Positions 59,601 to 62,600 of a DNA stretch of 64,000 nt are shown piece by piece. The stretch is taken from assembly GCA_036924085.1 (NCBI GenBank), contig JAVGWX010000003.1, positions 131,641,523-131,705,522 of the forward strand. Direction: 5' to 3'. Made by a program: the position numbers and the translations under genes. The first letter of the stretch is position 1; each line of letters opens with the position of its first letter. The notes beneath the pieces were generated by a model. The model was given only the letters and a program-made list of their open reading frames with translations. It made no database searches and was not told the origin of the DNA. This stretch comes from Ariolimax columbianus (lineage: Eukaryota > Mollusca > Gastropoda > Stylommatophora > Arionidae).

Positions 59601-62600
59601 ACTACAACATAACTATGATATACTATTTCTTGGACCATTGTAACATCACCATGATATGTGTTTCCTGGGACCAATAGGACATGGTTTTAAACTTCAAATA
59701 TGTTTCAGCAGCTACAGAGACAACAATGTGTTATTTCAGGATACAAAAACTAGATTATTTAAACCTGTTTCTTCTTCTTCGTTCGCTCTAGATCTACCGC
59801 TACCAAACCCTGAAAGGGCTTAAGCAGCAGAATGCAGTCCAGAGAACAGAATGCGTTGTGTCGTAGTTTACAGCTTGACTGCGATTATTGCACCTTTCGG
59901 CCCAACACATCTTCTTCTTCTTCTTCGTACGCAGTCAGACAGTAACCATTATTTTTCCGAAAAAAGCGGCGGTCATCCTGAGGCTGCCGCTGCCATAGAG
60001 CTTGTCTTGCAGTTCCACTAGTGATGGCCACATCTGCTCTCTCTGATCCTCGTATGTCGGGCAGTTCTGCAGCAGATGTTCAGCGGTCATTTTACCGGTA
60101 CCGCACGGGCATTCGTTGGTACCACCTATCTTCAATTTGTTGAATAGGTGGTACCTCAGTCTATTATGGCCAGTGCGAAGTCTGAAGACAACGACCTGCT
60201 CTCTTCGGTTCAACTGGTAATAGGCATCGTTTTTGGTGTAACCAGTATGTTCGGTCTCCCATTTGGTCATGTATCTGGCTTTGATAAGCCGTTTTGACTC
60301 TTCGTACGTCATACTAGTATCTGTTTGTGGTAGTCTTGCACCTTCTTTTGCCAGTCTGTCTGCCTCCTCATTGCCTTGGATGTTGCAGTGTGATGGGACC
60401 CACTGTACCACTACCCTTTTTGGTGCGGACTGCTGGCACAGTTTGCAGAGTGCTGCTCTTAAGTCAGTGTTTTTCTGGCTTTTTAGCGCTGTGACTACGG
60501 CGAGAGCATCTGTAAGCAGGACTATATGGCTTTCATTTTCTTTGTGTGTCACCATTTCTTCCACTGCCGCCCTCAGTGCCTCTGCCTCCGCTCTGAAATT
60601 GCTTGTGTACTTACCAGTAGCGAATGACAACCAGTAGCGAATGACAGTGTTATTTTTCTGCCATTTGGTAGGTTCAGGAATGATCCTGCCCCTCCGTTCT
60701 GTGTAGTGTTTGTTACAGAACCGTCGGTGTATGCATGGGTCCAGTCCATGCTTGGGTAGTTTTTCGATATAAAGCTTAGGGTAGTATCTCTCCTTTCTTT
60801 TTCAGTCTGGCAGTTTTTGTTTCCAATACCTGGTATATTTTCTACCACCTCTGGAAATATATCCTGCCTCCAGGTAGGTTTTCGTACAGTAGTGATGGCC
60901 CAACACATCTGACTTCAGCAAGCATTTTTTGAGTACCGGGTTAGCATTGCCTCTTCGATCCCTTCTCCTTAGCCAGTCTGCCCTGCTGCTGCCTGTTATC
61001 CAGGATCACCACGTGGAGGTGTAGAAGGGTCTTGGCAGCTCTTGTTCGCTGGCCCTGACGCTAGCAGTCAGCTATGGGTCGCTGACCACTGCAGCTCATG
61101 CGCTGCTCAGCATCTTGATCCCTAAACCTGTTTGACATGTGACTAATACAAGATTATGACAGACAGGTTGTGATCCTTCATTAAGATTATTAATGCCTAG
61201 CAACTACAAACAAACATATTCACAAGAGTACACTTATAACCTGGCAACTGTATCAAAAGTTAAATAATATAAAACATACCACATCCCGGCCATGTTATAC
61301 TTAACTTAACTTAACGTCTTTATACTGGTTAAGAAGACCCTGCAGAGTCTGTATACAACCAGTTACATTTACATCACCTTGCTCTAAAATCTATGCGCAT
61401 CCAGTTTATTCTTAAACGCATTAACTGTCCCTGCCTCCACTACCTCCCCTGGCAATGCATTCCAAGCAGACACCACTCTCTGACTAAAAAAATATTTCCT
61501 AATATCTAACCTGGACCTCTCTTTAATCAGCTTGTAGCTATGCCCTCGTGTTATTGTAGGTGGCTGTATTTTAAAAAACTTGTTATAGTCTAATTTATCG
61601 ATTCCTCTGATCATCTTATAAACCTGTATTAAGTCACCACGAATTCTTCTCTCTTCGAGACACCGTAGGCCCGTTTTTCTGAGTCGTTCCTCATAACTGT
61701 AATTCTGGAATCCAACTATCATCTTTGTCGCTCTTTTTTGTATTCTTTCTAGCATGTTTATGTCCCCTCTATGATAAGGACTCCACACCTGTACACAGTA
61801 CTCCAATCTAGGTCTAACTAAAGCTTTATACAGTTTGACGATCACTTCCTTGCTCCTGTGTTTAATATTTCTTTTTATCATACCTAACATTGCATTTGCC
61901 TTTTTCACTGCTACCTTAACTTGCTCACCCACCTTACATTTATGATCTATTATAACCCCTAGGTCCCTTTCCTTATCTATCTTTCTAATATTATATGGCT
62001 ACAAGCTATGGAGTGTACAAATAGCTGATGCAGAGAAGTTTTGTGTTGCTCCAATGTCATTGAATCTCTCTATATGCTCGAATTCACAACACAGAAATCA
62101 GACACCAAACCTCCTTCAAAGACTTTTCTTCTTTGGCGTTCGTTCTCAATCTCTCGCTACTAAGCCCTGAAATGGGCTTTGCAAGCAGCAGAATGTAGTC
62201 CGGAGAACCGAATGCGTTGTGTCATAGTTTACATCTTGACTGGATATATTTGCACTTTTCAGTCCGACACATTTTTTAGTACCAGGTTAGCCTTCCCTTT
62301 TCAATCTCTTCTACTTAGTCAGTCTGCTCTGCTGCATCCTATCTAGAATCACTGAAAGGAGGTGTAGAAGAGTCTTGGCAGCTCTGGTTCGCTGACTCTG
62401 ATGCTAGCAGTCAACTATGGGTCACTGACTGCTGCAGCTCATGCGCTGCTCAGCATCTTGATCCTTCAAATACATCACAGATAGTGTTGTTAAGGAAAAG
62501 CATTTGCCATTCGTGAAGGAAGCACGAGCCACAAGATGTATGTGCTCTTGTGTTGGCTGTTTAGGTAGGATTGTTTTACATAAACTTGCCAAATCAAAGC

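Noticed and set aside
59180..59612. 119-codon repeated frames ([24 protein letters not shown])
   Set aside because: Artefacts of the 36-bp minisatellite unit.
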